From NCBI GenBank assembly GCA_023525975.1, contig JAKNSE010000037.1, forward strand, positions 3,516,501 to 3,580,500: 64,000 nucleotides of DNA, given 5' to 3'. The position numbers and the translations under genes were made by a program. The notes beneath the pieces are model-generated. The model was not told where the DNA came from, made no database searches, and saw nothing but the letters and a program-made list of their open reading frames with translations. Below, in pieces: positions 10,921-22,506 of this stretch (position 1 is its first letter; each line of letters begins with the position of its first letter). The DNA is from Smallanthus sonchifolius. Its lineage: Eukaryota > Streptophyta > Magnoliopsida > Asterales > Asteraceae.

Positions 10921-11097
10921 ACACTAGATGAAAAACAAAGAAGAAATAGAAGAAACTAAGAACACAAGAAAGACTCAAACTAGGACACATAAGTAGCACT
11001 CAAGACACAAATAGAAAATAAACAAACTAAGGAAATAAACTAAAAATAAAACAAATAACCAAACAAGAACAAATAAAAGCTAATTTTGCTATTGCCA

Positions 11098-12766
11098 AGT
11101 GTCCCCGGTCGGTCAAACGGTCTATTAAATTAAACACAACCTAACCTAGACACTCTAGTTAAACTCTAGACAAACCTACTAAACTAGACCACAAAGACAG
11201 GCAAGTGTACCTATCAATTGTAACACAGCTAAAGGAAGTCTAAATATCGAACCCACGAGACACTGACTATAACACTAACTAGACTCTGACTAGGACTTAA
11301 CTGGTTTATTTGATTGGGGGGAATTCTACGAACTAAGGTTAACTATTAAACTTAATTAAACTGAATGAATACTACTACCAAGAAAACTAACCAACAAGAC
11401 AAATACTCAGGGAAATAAGTAAGGATGAAAGACACCACCTAGGCTGTGAATGCTGTTTCTAAGCTCGGGTTCTATCGGTTATGGAATGTGTAATGGAACT
11501 GGGAATTTGTGATATGACACCTTTAAAACTACCTAATGGATTCCCGGTCACTCTCAGGATGTGACCACAAGGAGACTCAAAGGATACTAATAACACCAGT
11601 ACTCGGATTACCTCTCGGTCTCACCGATTATGCTATAGAACTCAAAAGACAGCTCACCTCTCGGTTGCACTTTCTCAACACATCAAAGGTGCAAGGAGCA
11701 ATCTGAATTCAACCTGTCTAACATGAATTAACGACACTAGAACCCTAAGAAAACGTCCTCTCAGACCGTTCACTCTCAGAAACCCTAACACCGAAGACTA
11801 ATCGATTATCTATTACTTTTCAGGTTTTTAGATAAGAAGAACACTAAGTTTATTAACTGATTAATTGATATTCCTATGGTCACTGACGTCTAGCAAACCA
11901 CATACGAATCACAAACACACATTAAGCGATCTAATACACATCTAAACATGAAAGACATTCAATCAAGACATGCAAGGAACAATCTACCAAAATAGAATCA
12001 AAACTAAGCTTGCAAACTCATTAAACAAGTGAAATCAGATCTGTACTAAAGCATAAAATCTAAAACAATATCCATAAACCGATAAAAATTCAAACTTTAG
12101 TAAGCATTCATCAATAACCTAGGTAGATCTATGGTTTAGCAAAGAATCATTGTAGAAACAGAAGATTCAACGTTAAAACTATTAAACATGAGGTTCGAAA
12201 ACAAACCAAAACAAGCAATTCGATCAATAGTGACCGAACGATTCAATGTCTAACCGTTAATGATCCAAATCTTCAAGATCTTGATCCCAAAGCTCTCTCC
12301 TTTGCCAAATTCTCCCAAAAACGGTCCCTTGACGGCAATATATCGAATAATGATGACAATAGTCGTTTAAAACATTCAAAACTAGAATTTAGGGTTTTTC
12401 GGATTTCTCGGGTCTCTCGTGTACCGCGAGAGATGGGTGGTTAGTCCCTCGCATACCGCGAGAGCCAATTTAGTCGGGGTAGCTTATGGGTTCCCTCGCT
12501 TACCGCGAGGGAAATCCTCTCCCTCCTCGCGTACCGCGAGGAGCATAATTTCTCAGAAAATTAATTTTATTTCCTTTTAAAACTCCAACTCTTCCACGTG
12601 CTCGATAACTCCAGTATTTATCTTTATTTCACGCTTCTTTAGCACATGATAGCCTGCAAGCATGACCTAGACTCAGTACGAACTAAAAACGACACAAATT
12701 GGATACAAAATTACACAATTTCACACAAATAAACTAGGATAAATACATGTGTTTTGCAACACATCA
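11098..12766 (-). repeat. Athila 5' LTR (minus strand), with damaged primer-site region
   Basis: On the minus strand it starts TGATGTGTTGC at 12766 and ends near 11110 with ATAGACCGTTTGACCG, matching the end of the plus-strand Athila LTR (ATAGACCGTTTGGACG near 17935). Palindromes of the type CTCGCGTACCGCGAG form a cluster at 12411-12544 in U3. Just beyond the LTR the sequence reads CCGGGGACAC, the tail of a tRNA-Asp primer site; the expected TGGCGCCGTTG part and the last LTR bases are absent. The left edge is therefore approximate. Confidence 0.75.
12411..12544. repeat. Palindrome cluster in Athila LTR U3
   Basis: Four imperfect palindromes of about 15-17 bp within 134 bp, each built on CTCGC-TACCGCGAG (near 12412, 12447, 12493 and 12525). 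Sequence between them is unrelated. Clusters with the same core occur at 14551-14680, 16513-16643, 51808-51915 and, weaker, 62970-63015. Confidence 0.85.
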
Positions 12767-13630
12767 ATGATTGAGAATCAGTCACAGATGCTTTCCTACC
12801 TGGTCTAGAGGGACAGGGAAGCTACGCAGAGATTGGACAACCATGACACTCTCTTGAAGAATCAACAGTCGGCATTCCATGATCTGCAGTCCATGGTCAG
12901 CATTCCATCTCCAGGCTCCCACGCTTCAGTGATGGCCATGTTAGTCAGGAGTGAGGAGAGGAAAGAGGTTGTAGAGGATGACTCCCACTCTAGTAAGTAT
13001 AATATTCCATCACTTGAGGAGGTCAAGAAGATAGACTTGGAAGCTTGATTCGCTGAGATCGATGCCAAGATGGCGGAAGAGGAGGTGGACGAGGAGGTTA
13101 TAGTTGAGATATATACCGAGAGGGCAGAGGAGAAGAAGAAGGGGGCAGAGATGAAGACCCCCGAGATTGACTTGAGTCGTGTTCCCTATCCAGCGTGCTT
13201 GTTGCCACATAAACAAGCTAGGGAATATGGTCACTTCCTTGATATGTTTAAACATCTCAAGGTCAATCTCCCACTCATAGAGACCCTTCAGCGCATGCCA
13301 AAATATGGCAAGTTCCTCAAGGATCTTCTTTCCAACAAGAAGAAACTCGAAGAGGTCTCTAAAGTCTCACTTAGTGAGCAATGCTCTGCAGTGGTGCAGA
13401 ACAAGCTGCCAGAGAAATTGAGAGATTCGGATCGTTTCACGATGCCATGTCTCCTAGGAAGTTTGCCCTTACACCACGTGTTGGCTGACCTAGGTGCTAG
13501 TATCATTCTGATGCCCTATAAGCAGCTAGACCTTGGTGAACCGCAGCCTACGCGCATGAGCATATCCTTGGCTGACCGCTCAGTCAAGCATCGATGCTAC
13601 AAAGTCCGTGAAGGATGTTGGCGAGCATAG
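12767..13630 (+). pseudogene. Older Athila remnant: gag C-terminus and protease
   Basis: Plus-strand Athila polyprotein fragment starting abruptly at the edge of the minus-strand LTR. The first part (12833-13048) is a late-gag linker. After one stop (near 13046) the frame from 13070 gives an acidic stretch, then PACLLPHKQAREYGHFLDMF and LRDSDRFTMPCLLGSLPLHH, and an aspartic-protease region with ADLGASIILMPYKQLDLGE and MSISLADRS. The family usually shows DLGASIN at the active site. The protein ends at a stop near 13628. Family call firm, not functional. Confidence 0.85.
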
Positions 13631-13639
13631 CCACCCCGT

Positions 13640-14149
13640 GTGGTGCTTGATGCCTTCATGGACTATCATCGGGACTCTAATTCAGTAGAGGATGATGTTA
13701 AGAGAGATGGTAGAGGAATGATAGAGGAGCCTCCGGATTGGTTGGAGGAGTTTGAAAGGAAATTGCTAGGGTATTCGGTTTTAAGTACTGATGATGATGA
13801 TTGTAGTTTAAGTGAGATTCTAGCACAGGTAGAGATGATTTTCTGTGAGTCACCCAAAGTTAAGGTTTTAGAGTCCACACATTTAAAACCACCTTCATCT
13901 GAGCCTCTACCAGTCACAGTTGTTCATGTTGAGGGTAGAACCCCTGAGTTGAACCCTAGTTCCAGCTACCCTAGGTCTAGGCCGCCTCGTAAAAGAACCC
14001 GAGCGTTAATCGATTTAGGTAACCTAGAGGTAGTGCAAACCCTAAGTGTGGGGAAGTTTAGGGAGAATAAACTACTAGGCTACTTGAACCGTGTTCATTT
14101 TAGACCTGGTAGGTTTAAGTTATGGTGGAAGGACCTGAGTGGTAGCTAA
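13640..14149 (+). pseudogene. Athila remnant: acidic linker frame ending in a W-rich motif
   Basis: An open stretch of 169 codons in a shifted frame after the protease. It is acidic, with EEPPDWLEEFERKLLG and a Pro-rich PPSSEPLPVTVV section, similar in style to the linker between protease and RT in Athila polyproteins. It ends RPGRFKLWWKDLSGS. A comparable PG-FK-WW-D-S ending closes the NA-H reading frame near 59590, so it may be a conserved C-terminus of non-autonomous Athila-like elements. No RT, RNase H or integrase follows, so pol was deleted or never present. Confidence 0.6.
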
Positions 14150-16319
14150 AGTAGTTATACGGTGTTGGTGAGCTTATGGTTGTTGTGGAGAACCGGGAGA
14201 CCGCGCAGGGTGAAGGCAGTACCGGTTAGGATCAAGGAGAATCCTCCTGATAGGTTTGTTTGAATCTCGGGCAAGTGCCCGGGATGTAGAGTTTGTATGC
14301 TTTCTTTGATTGAGTCCGTGTCATTTTCTGTGTTTTTCGGTATGCGTGTTTTGTTTGTGTCGTTCTTGAAGGGATTCACGCTTGATTCGGTGAGGAAATT
14401 CATCAGGAACAAAGTTCCAAGTATTTTTACATATGTTTTTATTCTTGGAATGGGTTTTTAAGGAGGTTGGGTAAAGAAAAAATTTGAAGGGTTAAAATTT
14501 TTCAAAGTATAGAATTCGAAAAAATTACTTAACTTTCTGTTGACATGGATCCCTCTTGGTACGCGAGGATTGAGGTGAACCTTTCTCGGTACGCGAAAGC
14601 CTTATATTCGAGCTGGCTCAAAAGCCATTTCCTCACGGTACTCGTGGAATGATCCCTCATCCTTCGCGGTATGCAGGGCCCCCTGGATTTACCTATCTTC
14701 CCTTGTTTCCCATGGCTTGTCCACACCCATGCACCATCTCATCCACCGCTATAATCCATCACACCATTCACCCACCATTTGTCCTACCATCATATCACCA
14801 CCATCATACATCATCTCTTATCATCTATCATATCCACCCTCCACCCATCATCCATATCATATCTTTCATCCATTACTATGCACCACCAACCATGGGAAAC
14901 TTGAAACCGTTCGACCCGATGATTCACCATGCTGTGGAGTTCATATCTATGTGTTTTGCCACACGTCGGGTACATGTCCTTGCATTCTATCCAGAGTCTT
15001 AGTGAGTCAGTTTGACTCAGTCGAGTCTTTATGTTTTATTTGTGTCAGTTTGATATTGTGGGTATGTTTGAGGTTTATTTTTGCAGGCATTGATCATCCG
15101 TCCATACTCAATCTCCATTCAGACGGAATTGATCCTGATCTTTTATTGAGCAACCCGACAGAGATGTGCAACCGCGACCGAAATGCTATACGGTGCACAC
15201 AAGGAAGAATAAAGCTGCACATTTGTTTGAATCTACATTACCAGCTAACTCGCTTCCTGTTTTTATTTTTGTAATTTTTATTTTTAGTTGTGTCTTGCTT
15301 CATATTGAGGACAATGTGTGTATTTCAAGTGTGGGGATGTGAGTGTCTAGTTTTTGTCTTTTTAAAAAATTCAAAAATACAAAAAAGTTAAAAAACTTTT
15401 GAAAAATGTCCATTGAAATTAAAAGTTTTGCATAATAGATTGAAAATGATAGTTCAACTGGATCTACTAGTTGAGTTTAATGAAATAAATAATAGAAAAC
15501 GCGTCTAATTAGTGATGTTTCGGTAGACCCAGCCAGCCTGAATAGCTTAAATAGCCTGTGAGTGTTACATAAGATTAATCACGTAATAAAATCATGAAAT
15601 CTTGTGGGTACTCATCTTAGGGTAATGGTAATACTGAAACTCTCAACATAGGGTGATAGGAGCCATGTTAAGTTAAAATTTAGAGGTTTTTGAAATTTTC
15701 ATGGCACACCACTCTCTTTTTATGAGAATAAATCCAAGTTTCGGTGGCGCCCATACCATAAATCCATAATTCCATATTCACGAGTTTATTTAATTAGAAT
15801 ATGAGTTTTGCTTACGTGTTACCCTCTGGGATGGCGACTTGGAGGATACACCCCTAAGTGAGATATATGTGCTTAAATGATTAGAATCTAGTCTATGTGT
15901 TAGCTTCTGGGATAGTGACATGGTTGAGACACCTCTAGACGAAAGTTCTTATGCTTAAATTAATGCTCAGTTCTATCCATTCATTCCATAATCCATTAAT
16001 TTTTAAAAACCTGTAAATCTTAGTTTAACGTGGTGGGCAAATCTATATGGTTTAACACGTGCCTAAACATGATTGTGAGACGGGATTAGGTAGAGCCGTA
16101 GCTTTTAAGTGTGAGTCACATAGATTAAATGATAAATGTATAAAATGGAATTAGAACACATTACGAGGGCTAGATAGTTGGTGCTTGGGTTTAATCGGAC
16201 AGAAATACTGAGTATTACTTCTTAACGTGTGAGTATGTTTAACTAATTGGTAATTGATGTTTATAAAGTTGGATCTCAGTTATGATTCCATTGCAGACTT
16301 TTTCGAGAACGAAAAAAGG
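14150..16319 (+). other. Athila remnant 3' non-coding region
   Basis: About 2.2 kb with no supported gene. It holds a palindrome cluster at 14551-14680 (TCGGTACGCGA type, same core as the LTR U3), a CATCAC-rich low-complexity part (14710-14880), and a first purine tract in the context AAGTGTGGGGATG near 15326-15340. Another 980 bp of AT-rich sequence follows before the LTR-proximal tract. The frames at 14649-15002 and 14717-15274 are His/Pro/Ser-biased and look like low complexity, not proteins. Confidence 0.65.
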
Positions 16320-16336
16320 TTAAGTGTGGGGATGTT
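16320..16336 (+). other. Athila remnant LTR-proximal polypurine tract
   Basis: TTAAGTGTGGGGATG directly before the 3' LTR start at 16337, repeating the purine core seen about 1 kb upstream at 15326-15340. Confidence 0.75.
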
Positions 16337-17945
16337 TGATGTAATGCAAAGTATGTTTTAATTAGTTTTATATTCGTTTTGAGTCGGTTTTGTGTAGATT
16401 TGAGTCTTTATTATGTTTTCAGGTGCCAGTATGGAATACAAGTGAAAACCCGAAGAAAACGACCACGAGAATGAAGTCCAGGGTTCAAAGTGAAAAAAAT
16501 GAAGAAATTGATTCTCTTGCGGTACGCGAAGACCAGAAGGAAAATTCTCGCGCTACGCGAGGGAAGGAAAAAGTGAGCCCGACTGTTTTGGCCCTCGCGG
16601 TACACGAGGGGCTTGCCAATGTCTCTCGCGGTACGCGAGAGACCCGTAATTCGAGAAAAAAACGCTAAATTCGAATTACATAGAATTGTAATCCCAATTA
16701 GATCAAGAGTTCGTATTCTTGCCGTGAAGAGAGCATTCTAGGGCGATTTTGGGAGTTTGGAGGTCAAATCAAGGCTAAATCTTGCAGCTTTGGATTCGGG
16801 TTCGTTAGTATTAGCTTATTTGGTTTTCAAGATTGCATCTTTGTGTTTGAATTCAGTTTAATACCATGGTTTGTGTTTATTACATCTGTGTTAAGTTGTT
16901 TGAACATGATCCTAGGCTAAAACTATAATACTGAATAGGTCTAATGATAAATACTTCGTAAAGTTTCAGTTTTTATCCGTTTTAGTTATATTGAATAGAT
17001 TTATGATTTTGTAAAGAATTACAGTTATCAATTGTGATGGTTAGTGCATGTTTAGTTCTGATTTGTGATTGATTTCAATTCTGGATGCTAGTTGTGGTTA
17101 TCTGCCAGTTTGATTTGCATATCTTGGTCATAGATTCTAGGGTTTATGATTGTGTGTGGTTTGCTAGACGTAGTGACCATATGGATCGTGTTGATTGCTG
17201 ATTGGAATTGAATGTGTGTCCTAGTTTAATACCCGAGAGGTGAGAAATAGTTGTCTAGTCTTCAGTATTAGGAATCCGAGTGTCAACTGTCTGAGAGGAC
17301 GTTAGTATTAGGTGTCTAGTGATTGTTGCTAGTTCGAATCATAGTTGTTATCTTGAGATTACCCCGTGCATTCCTTGAATGTATTGTGGACAGTGACACT
17401 GAGAGGTGATCTGTCTATTAGGGTACATTTCCAACAGTTGGAAATACCGAGAGGTGATCCGACCATCCGGTGAGTTTAGTACACTTTAGGTTTCTTAGTC
17501 CGTGACACCCTGAGAGTGATTAGGGATCCGCTATATAGGTTGTAGTTTTCATCCTTAGAAACCCAGATCCATCATAATTTCCATAACCGTTAGAAGTTGT
17601 GCTTTGCAAGTAGGATTCCGGCCTAGGTAGTGTTTTTCCCATTCCTGATTTCACCTTAGCTCTTGTCCTTGATAGCTTAAATCGTTCTTAGTTTTTCTGC
17701 ATTCATTAGCTTAATAAATAGTGTAGTCAACCCCCCAAACCAAATCAATTTAAGTCCGAGTCAGAGTCTAGTATTAGTATTCAGTGTCTCTAGGGTTCGA
17801 TAATCCGATTTACAATTAAGTTGTGCTACACTCGATATGTACACTTGCTTGTCAGTGCGGTTTAGTTCATAGGTACTCCATCTTATTACTTAGGAGTCTA
17901 GGTTAGGTTTTATAGTTATTTTTATAGACCGTTTGGACGATATCA
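16337..17945 (+). repeat. Athila remnant 3' LTR
   Basis: Starts TGATGTAATGC and ends GACGATATCA, 1.6 kb. It shares its layout and many phrases with the minus-strand LTRs at 11110-12766 and 61719-63330. Palindrome cluster at 16513-16643. The ORF at 16390-16668 is formed by this cluster and is not a gene. The matching 5' LTR is not in the window, so the duplication cannot be tested. Confidence 0.82.
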
Positions 17946-17990
17946 ATCACTATAGTCTAACTACGTGTACAATCAAACCTTGTGACTGAA

Positions 17991-18110
17991 GGGCATAACA
18001 ACAAATGTTATCCTAATGTAGGGCATAACAACAAATGTTATCCTAATGTAGGGCATAACAACAAATGTTATCCTGATCTAGGGCATAACAACAAATGTTA
18101 CCCTGATGTA
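17991..18110 (+). repeat. Four tandem 30 bp repeats
   Basis: Units begin GGGCATAACA at 17991, 18021, 18051 and 18081; the period is exactly 30. The first two are identical and the last two carry a few changes. Each unit contains a small palindrome, TAACAACAAATGTTA. There are no spacers, so it is an ordinary minisatellite. Confidence 0.95.
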
Positions 18111-19054
18111 ACATCGGTAACAATCACCCTACCTGGGTGGGTTTGTCAGACACAATAGATCTATCATTGTATAACGTTGGCTTGTAAAGAGTTAATGATT
18201 GTACTAGTGTCATGTATATCTAGCCTTAACTAATAGCATTCAAACATAAAGCATAAATAAACGCATATGATCATATTGTAGAATTGTACGCGTGTAATTG
18301 CAAATAGTTTCAATGAAAGTCATGTTTCACCACAAAATGTATAAAAATAAAAAATGAGCTATGTAAACTCATCTTACAATGAGTAGCTTTGAATGCCACA
18401 CAAGTATGTTGTTGCATAAATGTCTAGCTAACCACAAAGTCAACCTATGTTTGATGGTATAAGTGTATCAATAATCTGTTCAAATGATTAGCGGAACCCT
18501 AATGTGAAAAGGGATGGATGTGGGTTTTCCTCATTTTAATAATAAAATGATTGTGTGAATTCCAAATAATATTTATGAAATTCTTTGATAATTAGATAAT
18601 TGTATAATAATAAGTGCAAGAACAGTTAGAGGAATAAATAATTAGTTTAAATAATTAAATAATGAAATTATAATTAGTTGAGTAAATAGATAATTTAACA
18701 ACTTAAATAAATAAAACCTTTTATTTACTTTAGTGTGATTTTCATGCAAAATAAGTGTTTAAGAAAAATGATTAAATTGATTAGTAATTAAGTCAAAGTT
18801 TTAACTAATATAGTAAAGTTTAGATTAATTAATAATTAAACCTACATTAATTTTTAATTAAGAGTATTAAAATGAGCTTTAATTGTTTACAATAAAAATG
18901 AATTATATGAAAGATGTATAAATCTTTATAAAATTGAATGGGTTTATAAAAAAATGGTCATAGTTATGTTCTAATTATAATTTATAAACAAAGGTTTTAG
19001 ATAATAAATTTCTTAATTGTTTTGAATAAATTAAATTTTATTAGGTTTTTAACC

Positions 19055-19284
19055 AAATGATAATGAAATAATTTGTTTTTCTTTGAAGAATTAACAATTA
19101 GATTTATTAAAACCATTCTAAGTTTTATAGGTTTTATAAAATAATTTTTGCAAAAGAATGAGGACTTAAAAATGATAATGAAATAATTTGTTTTTCTTTG
19201 AAGAATTAACAATTAGATTTATTAAAACCATTCTAAGTTTTATAGGTTTTATAAAATAATTTTTGCAAAACAATGAGGACTTAA
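19055..19284 (+). repeat. 115 bp tandem duplication
   Basis: Positions 19055-19169 and 19170-19284 match except for about one base (CAAAAG versus CAAAAC). The overlapping small minus-strand frames there share their peptide ends for this reason. Confidence 0.92.
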
Positions 19285-20154
19285 AAATGGTTTTAAAAGA
19301 TAAAATGGGTTCCCGGTATTTAAAAATGGCACAAAGGGTTTTCTTTTCAAAGGAATAAAAAATGAACAGACTCAACCTTACGTTCAATAGTCATATGTCT
19401 TAACCGGTCGTCCTGTAAGACTAAATTAATACGTGTACATGGGTAAATGACACATGTAAAAAAAATGAATTTATAAAAATATTGAATTGGTTTGAAAGCT
19501 ACTGGTATACCGCAATTCATTTTGTCATTATATTTAAATTACCAAGTTCAGTTCATTTCCTTTCTCAACTTCAAGAAATTGTTGGATTATTAATTTCAAA
19601 TGCATACACAGATAAGTATGATATAATAATGATCGTGGGTGTGTGTATATCGAATGTAAAATACAAAGGAAATCTCTTAACCTTATTTGCAGACCAACAA
19701 CAGCACCAAGGACGTGAACCCGTCGATTGTTAGAGATAAACGTATAGCGTCGATTGATTTGTTCTTTTCTTTTTCAGCCTTAGAGGGATGTTGGCGGCTT
19801 GATGCGGCAGCGGCTTGATGCGGCAGCGAAGGTCAACCGATGCAGCAAAAGGAAACAGCGAGAGGAGCGAATGTGATGAATCGACGACAGAGGTAGCTCC
19901 AGAACTAGTTCGAGAGAAGATTTTGAATGGGATCAAGAGTTTAGGAAACGAGAGGGAGTGAGTGTGTTACGATGATTAGGCAATTGAGATTTATCATGTA
20001 ATGATAGTCCGGAAATGCGCTACGGTTTCAATATTTGATTACTTCTTAATGACCGACGGTTTCGTTTGCTTTAATCATATAGGTTTCTTTTCAGAAATTT
20101 ATAAAGGTGGACAACCAATTAAATGAGTTTTAAGAAGTTCTAATTAGTAATTTA

Positions 20155-20260
20155 ATTTAAACTAGTAACTGTGCCCGGCGCGTTGCGGCCGAAACAACTC
20201 TATAGCAAACAACGAACCCATTCGTTAAAGCAATTAAATTTAAGTAAATGCGCGTTGTGA
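20155..20260 (-). mobile_element. Possible Helitron 3' end
   Basis: On the minus strand, a short GC hairpin (CGGC...GCCG around CGCAACGC) is followed about ten bases later by CTAG and then T, as at plant Helitron 3' ends. No 5' end or helicase gene found; low confidence. Confidence 0.3.
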
Positions 20261-20710
20261 CGCGTCAAATCGTGGAATAAATTAACATCCTCAAAACCTC
20301 CGGCGAGAAGAGCCTATAAGATTTACGCCTATAAACTAAAAATCAAAAAAAAAAAATATTGGCACGAAAGCCTTAAATAAAGCCATTAAAATACGTAAAG
20401 TGGTTAGGCTTTCGAACCAGTGTTTTAGTTTCATTCCTACAACTGTTTATATATAACCAGATTCTGAAAAAAGAAAAAGAAATAATAAAAGAATGCAATA
20501 AAGGCTTGTACATTATCCTTTGTACATTTTGAACAAAACTTACCTTTTAATATTAATTAAATTCTCATATGTAAATATTACTAATATATTAAACTCATTA
20601 TAAATATAAAGATTGATTTTTATAAAAACTAAACATTATATGTTTTATTAAAATAAATTTATAAAGAAAGTTCCATTTTTTTATAAAACTACAACTTGTA
20701 TAAATGATTT

Positions 20711-20716
<6 letters not shown>

Positions 20717-20752
<36 letters not shown>
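20717..20752. repeat. (TA)n microsatellite
   Basis: About 36 bp of uninterrupted TA at the left edge of the inverted-repeat element; shorter TA runs mark its right edge at 21800-21830. Confidence 0.95.
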
Positions 20753-20756
<4 letters not shown>

Positions 20757-21802
20757 GAAGTTCATAAGAAAACTAACATTTAGGGAGAGAACTAGAGAAC
20801 TCCTGTTTAAAGCTAAAAAAAAAATTAAAAAAAAAATCATAACTCAAAATATAAATCAAAAATAAAAAAAGTGGTTAGGAGACCTTGTTTCCCATGTCGT
20901 CCTCGTTAAAAAAAAACCTCGAAAAAATAGTTAGTTTAGCTTTAGGGTTTAGCTTAGCTTTTAGGTTAGGTTTTTGGATGGTGGGTGGGTGGATTTAAGT
21001 TTTTTTGGGGTTTTTGGATGGTGGGTGGGTGGATTTAAGTTTTTTTGGGGGTGGGTGGGGGGTTTAGGTTTTTGTGGGGTGGGTTTAGGTTTTTGTGGGG
21101 TGGGGTTAGGTTTTTGGGTGGGGGTGGGGTGAGGGGTTTAGGTTTTTGGGGTGGTACTACACATATGCAGTATTACGTTTAGGGTTAGGTTTTTGAGGGT
21201 AGGGGGTGGGTGCGGTGGGTTTTGGTTTTTGGGTGGGGGTGGGTCAGGTGGATGGGTTTAGGTTTTTGGGTTGGGTGGGGTAGGTGGGTTTAGGTTTTTG
21301 GGTGGGGGTGGGTGGGGGTTTAGGTTTTCGGGTGGGGGTGGGTGGGTGGGGGGTTTAGGTTTTTGGGTGGGAGTGTGGGGGGGGGGGGTTTAGGTTTTTG
21401 GGTGGGGGTGAGTGTGGTGGGTTTAAGTTTTTGGGAGTGGGTGTGTGGGGTTTAGGTTTTTGGGTGGGGGTAGGATGGGGGTTTAGGTTTTTGGGTGCGT
21501 GTGGGGTTTTTGTGGTGATACTACACATATGCAATATTGAAAATAATAAGAAAAAAAAAACGACGAGTTAATTCTTATTTTTTATAACATTATTTATACT
21601 CAAATGAAAGATAAATAAATTCTTGATTTAATGGTGCAAGTTTTTTAAAAAAATAATAATGTATGCAAAATATTGAAATGTTTAAAGATTTATATATTGT
21701 AAGTTCCAATTTTACCCTTTCTCTTTAAAATTTCATCACTTCTTTTCTTAGTGGTTCTCTAGTTCTCTTATTAATGTGAGTTCTCTCATGAACTCAACCT
21801 TA
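20752..21802. mobile_element. Inverted-repeat (MITE-like) element of about 1.05 kb
   Basis: The left end starts AGGGTGAAGTTCATAAG and runs to AGAGAACTAGAGAAC (20752-20800). The right end (21754-21801) is its imperfect reverse complement (GTTCTCTAGTTCTC ... TGAACTCAACCT). It is flanked by TA repeats, consistent with TA-targeting. No transposase. The interior is AT-rich except for the G-rich array at 20985-21510. Superfamily not determined. Confidence 0.65.
20985..21510 (+). repeat. G/T-rich degenerate minisatellite
   Basis: More than a dozen variants of a GGTTTAGGTTTTTGGG(TGGGGG)TGGG unit, with almost no C on this strand. It resembles plant telomere repeat (TTTAGGG) but is irregular. A phrase containing CTACACATATGCA occurs within it (about 21157) and again just after it (about 21521). 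Confidence 0.9.
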
Positions 21803-21821
21803 TATATATATATATTTATAT

Positions 21822-22260
21822 ATATAGTAGTTTAGATCCCGTGTATACACACGGGTGAAAAATGTCAATAAATAAAATTTTTAAATCTTTATGTGTATAT
21901 TTTACATGTGTAAAAATGTATCATATACTAAGGATAGAAAACAAAACTCAAAATATGCAAAAACTAATATATAATTGAGTTTCGAAATTAAATTAAATAC
22001 TATTTAATGTAATTTGTTTTTCATTTACTATTTGATTGAAAATAAAAGTTAGATAATTAGATTTTCAAAGTTTCATAAGGGATAATTTAAAATAATTGTG
22101 TTTTATTAGTATAATTAATATTTTCTTTAAATATATATTGTTGTTAAAAATAGGAGATGCATTTAATAAGAGAGAGATGCGAGAAAAAAATGATGAGAAT
22201 GAATGTGGATGCGACATATGGCATGAAAAAACCTTTATTTATTATATAGTATAGATATAT
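21822..22260. repeat. Hairpin-bearing AT-rich repeat, unclassified
   Basis: Opens with a perfect hairpin, CCCGTGTATACACACGGG (21838-21855), followed by GTGAAAAATG and about 400 bp of AT-rich DNA ending near TTATATAGTATAGATATA. This looks like a dispersed plant repeat I have seen before but cannot name. No coding content. Confidence 0.4.
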
Positions 22261-22506
22261 ATGGATAAGTACATTGAAAATGTAAATACATGGTTAAAAT
22301 TTCATAAGTTTTATCTTTGATTTAAAAAATGCAAAGGTGGTTTGTTATACATATATAGTAGGAGAATAATTTGTAATTGGATGATCAATAACTCTGAATT
22401 TATCACACATTGAAATAATAATTGTTGTGTCACAATGTATTGGACAAGGAAAAAATGAAGTTGAAATGTACTTGCGTAAAACAAAGCACAAGAAAACCAT
22501 GGATAT

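Larger units (their letters stand above)
1..12766 (-). mobile_element. Athila-lineage Ty3/gypsy element on the minus strand, 5' part
   Basis: From right to left: 5' LTR (about 12766 to 11110), a short leader, then gag starting at 10920 and leaving the window at position 1. Copia-A (194-10610) sits inside its gag. The 5' LTR edge abuts the plus-strand Athila remnant directly at 12766/12767, in opposite orientation and in the middle of that older element's gag, so this element probably inserted into it. Its own target duplication cannot be checked because the 3' end lies outside the window. The primer site is damaged (see 11098-11125). Confidence 0.8.
17946..19990. other. AT-rich intergenic segment, no gene recognised
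   Basis: No supported coding frame. Contents: a 4 x 30 bp array (17991-18110), long AT-rich sequence (18540-19470) with a 115 bp tandem duplication (19055-19284), and a GC-richer part at 19730-19960 with a 16 bp unit repeated twice (19795-19826, CGGCTTGATGCGGCAG). I see no terminal repeats that would define a transposon. Confidence 0.6.

Noticed and set aside
14649..15274. His/Pro-rich host or envelope-like protein
   Set aside because: Composition comes from CATCAC low complexity; no domain, two overlapping frames look equally good, and it lies in an Athila 3' region.
17991..18110. CRISPR-like array
   Set aside because: Units are adjacent with no spacers, only four copies, and the window is plant nuclear DNA.
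19730..19960. Possible host gene fragment (GC-richer)
   Set aside because: Only short frames, a 16 bp duplication and no recognisable domain.
20985..21510. True telomere or interstitial telomeric repeat
   Set aside because: Units are irregular, dominated by TGGGGG and TTTTTGGG, and not a run of TTTAGGG; only called telomere-like.
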